The translations under genes were made by a program, and so were the position numbers. A model generated the notes under the pieces. That model searched no databases. It worked only from the letters and a program-made list of their open reading frames with translations, and was not told where the DNA came from. Below, one piece after another: positions 6,126-8,271 of a DNA stretch of 8,271 nt. Every line of letters begins with the position of its first letter. Positions within the stretch are counted from its first letter, which is position 1. This stretch comes from CAYSLC01 sp964431545. GTDB taxonomy: Bacteria > Desulfobacterota > Desulfobacteria > Desulfobacterales > JAABSP01. The stretch covers positions 1 through 8,271 of the forward strand of contig CAYSLC010000224.1 in assembly GCA_964431545.1 (NCBI GenBank), written 5' to 3'.

Positions 6126-6952
6126 TCCTTCACCTCCTCCACCATCAGCTCCGGACTCACGAACTCGTGGAGTTTTTTCTCCACGTACTCCTTCAGGGTC
6201 ACCTGGGAGGCCTGGCAGGTGGCGCAGGCCCCGCGCAGCTTCACGGAGACCCGGTCGCCGTCCACGTCCACCAGTTCGATGTCTCCGCCGTCCTTCTTCA
6301 GCTCCGGCTTGATCTCCCGCTCCAGGGTCTCTTCGATCAGCTTGATCTTCTGGATGTTGGTCAGTTTTTTCGGATTCGGCTCCGGGGGCCGGGCGGGGCC
6401 GGAGAGCGACTCGATGACCCCTTCGATCCGGTCATGGCAGTTGCCGCAGCCGCCCCCGGCCTTGATGTAATTGGTCACCTCCTCGATGGTGGACAGGTTG
6501 TTCTCCCGCACCGCCTGCTCCACCTGGGTCTCCGTCACCCCGAAGCACTCGCAGAGGATATCCCCCTCCACCTGCGGTTCCGGTTCCCCCCGATAGCAGA
6601 GGATCGCCTTCTCCAGGGCGTCCCTGCCCATGACCGAGCAGTGCATCTTCTCTTTGGGCAATCCCCCCAGGTAGGCGGCGATATCGTCGTTGGTGATCCG
6701 GCGGGCCTCCTCCACGGTCTTTCCCTTGAGCATCTCGGTGAGGGCCGAGGAGGAGGCGATGGCGCTGGCGCAGCCGAAGGTCTGAAATTTGGCATCCTCG
6801 ATTCGGCCCTCTTCGTTCAGTTTGAATGTCAGCTTCAGGGCGTCTCCGCAGGCGAGGGAGCCCACCTCCCCCACGCCGTCGGCGTCATCGATCACACCGA
6901 CGTTCCGCGGATTGATGAAATGTTCCTTGACCTTATCCGTATATTCCCACAT
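6122..6952 (-). CDS. nifU: Fe-S cluster scaffold NifU, three-domain
   Basis: NifU is the scaffold on which Fe-S clusters are built from iron and NifS-derived sulfur before transfer to client proteins. The 276-residue product starts at the ATG at 6952, preceded by AAGGAGG with 5-base spacing; an in-frame ATG at 7105 lacks such a site and lies in the leader. All three domains are intact. The IscU-like domain has C35, C61 and C105 with D37 next to the first cysteine. The central permanent [2Fe-2S] domain has C134, C136, C169 and C172 (CECFG and GGGCGNCHD). The C-terminal Nfu domain has C243 and C246 in GACATCQAS. Spacings agree with Azotobacter vinelandii NifU apart from a shift of a few residues. 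It is the first gene of the operon, and the nifS start overlaps its stop codon. Confidence 0.96.
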   Translation of the reverse strand: MWEYTDKVKEHFINPRNVGVIDDADGVGEVGSLACGDALKLTFKLNEEGRIEDAKFQTFGCASAIASSSALTEMLKGKTVEEARRITNDDIAAYLGGLPKEKMHCSVMGRDALEKAILCYRGEPEPQVEGDILCECFGVTETQVEQAVRENNLSTIEEVTNYIKAGGGCGNCHDRIEGVIESLSGPARPPEPNPKKLTNIQKIKLIEETLEREIKPELKKDGGDIELVDVDGDRVSVKLRGACATCQASQVTLKEYVEKKLHEFVSPELMVEEVKE

Positions 6953-7115
6953 GGCAACCTCCTTCGAGACAATTTTTTCGGGGACGTGCAGCCGCCGGGG
7001 AGCGATCCCCAAGGAAGGGTGAAGCGGTCCCGTCGCGGGGCGCGGCGGCGATCCCCCACAGCCCAATTCTGAGATCGGCACGGATCGCGGCCGCGGGGGG
7101 CACAAAAACTAGCTG

Positions 7116-7145
7116 ATAATATAAGACGCAACCGTTCCATTGCAA
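7116..7145 (-). promoter_or_regulatory. Candidate promoter of the nifU-nifS-cysE-cysK operon
   Basis: On the minus strand TTGCAA (7145-7140) is followed after 18 bases by TATTAT (7121-7116), or after 16 bases by the overlapping TATATT (7123-7118); both -10 options match 5 of 6 positions. It is the most AT-rich spot upstream of nifU. A start near 7109 gives a leader of about 155 bases. A CCGTT/AACGG inverted pair (7132-7136 and 7145-7149) overlaps the -35 box and could be an operator. Confidence 0.5.
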
Positions 7146-7357
7146 ACGGCCGACGGTCGATCCCCATGGAGACCCCACCTGATGTACTCCCGATTCATCC
7201 GGCCCGTCGCGTGAAGTGATGCACGGACCCACCATCCCTAGACCCCCGCCGGCGAGACCGTGAACCCAACAAAAAGGCCGTTGTCCACAGCTTGGGGAGA
7301 GGCCGCCGTCGGTCGGGCATATCCACCACTAAAACCAATTGTTTATAATTTCGTCCT

Positions 7358-7385
7358 TTGAGGCATCCGCGGCTCCGGGTATAAT
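7358..7385 (+). promoter_or_regulatory. Candidate promoter of the tetraheme cytochrome gene
   Basis: A perfect TATAAT (7380-7385) is preceded at 16 bases by TTGAGG (7358-7363, 4 of 6). Initiation near 7392 gives a leader of about 125 bases. That leader contains a 6-bp hairpin, CCACCG/CGGTGG (7450-7455 and 7461-7466). Confidence 0.5.
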
Positions 7386-7517
7386 GGACATCAACCATCT
7401 TCCGGAGAGAATGCCTCGGGAAGAACGGCGGCGAACGGGCGGACGCCCCCCACCGGTCCGCGGTGGAGAATCGCCTGGAAATGCCGCCACCCCCACACGA
7501 CAAGAAAAGGAGGATCA

Positions 7518-8075
7518 ATGGAGCCCAAACGGTTTGTCAAACCGCTCATCCTGATCGCCTTGGGCCTGCTCATCGCCTTCCCCCTGTTCAGCCTGACCTA
7601 CTACACCATGGTTCGCACTTCCACCCCCCAGTTCTGCGCCTCCTGCCACGAGATCGAGTTCGCCTACAACACGTGGAAAACCTCCTCCCATGTCAACAAC
7701 AACCACGGGTTCGTGGCCGACTGTATGGACTGCCACCTCCCGGCCCCCCATGATACCTTCGACTTCTTCTACGCCAAGACCATGCACGGAATCAAAGATC
7801 TCTTCGTCCATTTCACCATGGACGAGTACGACCGGGAGAAGAACCGGAAGAAGGCCTACGCCACCTTCAAGAACAACCAGTGCCGGAAGTGCCACCGGAA
7901 CCTGCTCCATATCCCCAACAAACGGGGGGCCATGCTCGCCCACCGGTCCGTTGTCTATGCCCGTCCGGGATATGAGAAGAAGTGCGTCGACTGCCACAGG
8001 AACCTGGTCCACAACAAAAGATCCTTCTTCAACTACATCCAGTACCGGCATCCGTACCGGGGCGACGGCGTTTAG
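7518..8075 (+). CDS. NapC/NirT/NrfH-type membrane-anchored tetraheme cytochrome c
   Basis: The 185-residue protein starts at the ATG at 7518, with AAGGAGG 5 bases upstream. A single N-terminal membrane helix (about residues 9-30) is followed by a periplasmic domain with four CXXCH heme c sites at 40-44, 69-73, 122-126 and 156-160. The order and the text around sites one and two (CASCHE, then a histidine near residue 58, then CMDCHLP) match the NapC/NrfH quinol dehydrogenase family. These take electrons from menaquinol and pass them to a periplasmic reductase. At about 185 residues it is closer to NrfH than to the longer NapC/TorC types. Heme 1 has CASCHEI where the family usually has a methionine (CxxCHxM). 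The following gene encodes an exported protein, which fits a quinol-to-reductase pair such as NrfH-NrfA, but this cannot be confirmed here. Confidence 0.9.
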   Translation: MEPKRFVKPLILIALGLLIAFPLFSLTYYTMVRTSTPQFCASCHEIEFAYNTWKTSSHVNNNHGFVADCMDCHLPAPHDTFDFFYAKTMHGIKDLFVHFTMDEYDREKNRKKAYATFKNNQCRKCHRNLLHIPNKRGAMLAHRSVVYARPGYEKKCVDCHRNLVHNKRSFFNYIQYRHPYRGDGV

Positions 8076-8118
8076 GGCCGATATGCGGGGCGCCGGTCGA
8101 ATATGGCGGCCCGGCGGA

Positions 8119-8146
8119 CCCGTGACGTTTACCCCGTGACGTTTAC
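8119..8146. repeat. Perfect 14-bp tandem duplication
   Basis: CCCGTGACGTTTAC occurs at 8119-8132 and again, with no spacer, at 8133-8146. It lies in the 107-base gap between the cytochrome gene and the next gene, about 36 bases before that gene's start. It may be a double regulator site or a recent slippage duplication. Confidence 0.8.
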
Positions 8147-8182
8147 ATGGTTTAGAAATCCCAAATAGAAAGGAGATGTCCC

Positions 8183-8271
8183 ATGAGAGGAAAACGATGG
8201 TCCACGGCGGCCGTGGCCACGGGGGCGGTGTTGGTTCTGGTCGCCGCGGCGGCGGCCCAGGACGCGGCGCC
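8183..8271 (+). CDS. Partial gene, exported protein with signal peptide
   Basis: The ATG at 8183 has AAAGGAG (8169-8175) 7 bases upstream. The 29 codons visible before the edge encode a typical signal peptide: a basic start (MRGKRW), a hydrophobic core (about residues 9-25, rich in Ala and Val) and a likely cleavage site at AAA-Q near residue 25. The mature protein begins within the last few residues. Following a NapC/NrfH-type gene at a 107-base distance, it may be the periplasmic partner, for example a multiheme reductase such as NrfA or an octaheme cytochrome. No heme motif is visible in the part shown, so this is inference from position only. Confidence 0.7.
   Translation, partial: MRGKRWSTAAVATGAVLVLVAAAAAQDAA

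Larger units (their letters stand above)
6953..7517. other. Divergent intergenic region between nifU and cytochrome genes
   Basis: These 565 bases hold no credible gene. From nifU outward they contain a leader of about 155 bases with a GGGGA/TCCCC hairpin (6997-7010), a nifU promoter (7116-7145), about 200 bases in which I recognise nothing, a plus-strand promoter (7358-7385), and a cytochrome leader with GC hairpins (7437-7448 and 7450-7466). CGATCCCC occurs three times (7003-7010, 7049-7056, 7158-7165). I saw no tRNA, T-box or IscR-like site. Confidence 0.7.

Noticed and set aside
2997..6952. Interpretation of the operon as a nitrogen-fixation cluster
   Set aside because: No nitrogenase structural, cofactor or regulatory gene is visible. 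NIF-type assembly genes are also used as housekeeping systems, so the stronger claim is not supported.
6953..7105. N-terminal extension of NifU from the ATG at 7105
   Set aside because: The extra 51 residues do not resemble NifU, while the ATG at 6952 has a strong ribosome binding site and gives the usual family N-terminus.
7265..7305. GGCC/GGCC pair followed by five T on the minus strand, terminator-like
   Set aside because: The stem is only 4 bp, the arms are far apart, and no minus-strand gene lies upstream to be terminated.
7344..7349. TATAAT in the cytochrome upstream region
   Set aside because: No acceptable -35 box lies upstream on the plus strand; the TATAAT at 7380 has a better partner.
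8142..8171. TTTACA with TAGAAA as a promoter for the last gene
   Set aside because: Transcription would begin at or after the ribosome binding site, leaving no leader.
1..8271. CRISPR array, tRNA, rRNA, insertion sequence or attachment site
   Set aside because: No regularly spaced repeats beyond two-copy motifs, no cloverleaf or transposase sequence, and no terminal inverted repeats were seen.

Overview
The window is a GC-rich stretch of bacterial chromosome with compact, codon-biased genes and strong AAGGAGG-type ribosome binding sites. A three-domain NifU with NifS, an EpsC-type serine acetyltransferase, an amphi-Trp protein, a stand-alone GAF protein and a NapC/NrfH-type tetraheme cytochrome together suggest an anaerobic or facultative, respiring Desulfobacterota ('deltaproteobacterial') organism. 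That placement is inferred from gene content and protein style; no phylogenetic marker is present.

Layout. Positions 1-145 hold the N-terminal part of a minus-strand gene, probably a 4Fe-4S protein, cut by the window edge. Positions 268-1575 (minus) encode an M48 metallopeptidase with zinc ribbons at both ends. A 345-base divergent intergenic region with two candidate promoters, nested palindromes and an 11-bp direct repeat separates it from a stand-alone GAF-domain gene (1921-2493, plus). A small amphi-Trp gene (2558-2797, minus) converges on the GAF gene. Then comes a four-gene minus-strand operon read from 6952 down to 2997: nifU, nifS (ATGA overlap), cysE (epsC type) and cysK, closed by a clear intrinsic terminator at 2886-2924. 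A 565-base divergent region with one promoter for each direction follows. On the plus strand lie a NapC/NrfH-like tetraheme cytochrome c (7518-8075) and the start of a secreted protein (8183 to the edge), separated by a perfect 14-bp tandem duplication.

How the genes work together. CysE makes O-acetylserine and CysK converts it with sulfide to cysteine. NifS takes sulfur from cysteine as a persulfide, and NifU assembles that sulfur with iron into clusters. The operon therefore links cysteine synthesis directly to Fe-S cluster assembly. No nitrogenase genes are visible, so a housekeeping 'NIF-type' Fe-S system is as likely as a nitrogen-fixation one. The cytochrome gene and the exported partner look like the start of a periplasmic respiratory module fed by quinol, for example NrfHA-like, but the partner's identity lies outside the window.

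I did not find a clearly new defence, mobile or CRISPR system. The most interesting points are the three-zinc-ribbon M48 protease with its palindromic promoter, the divergent-region repeats, the 14-bp tandem duplication, and departures from family norms in CysE and the cytochrome.
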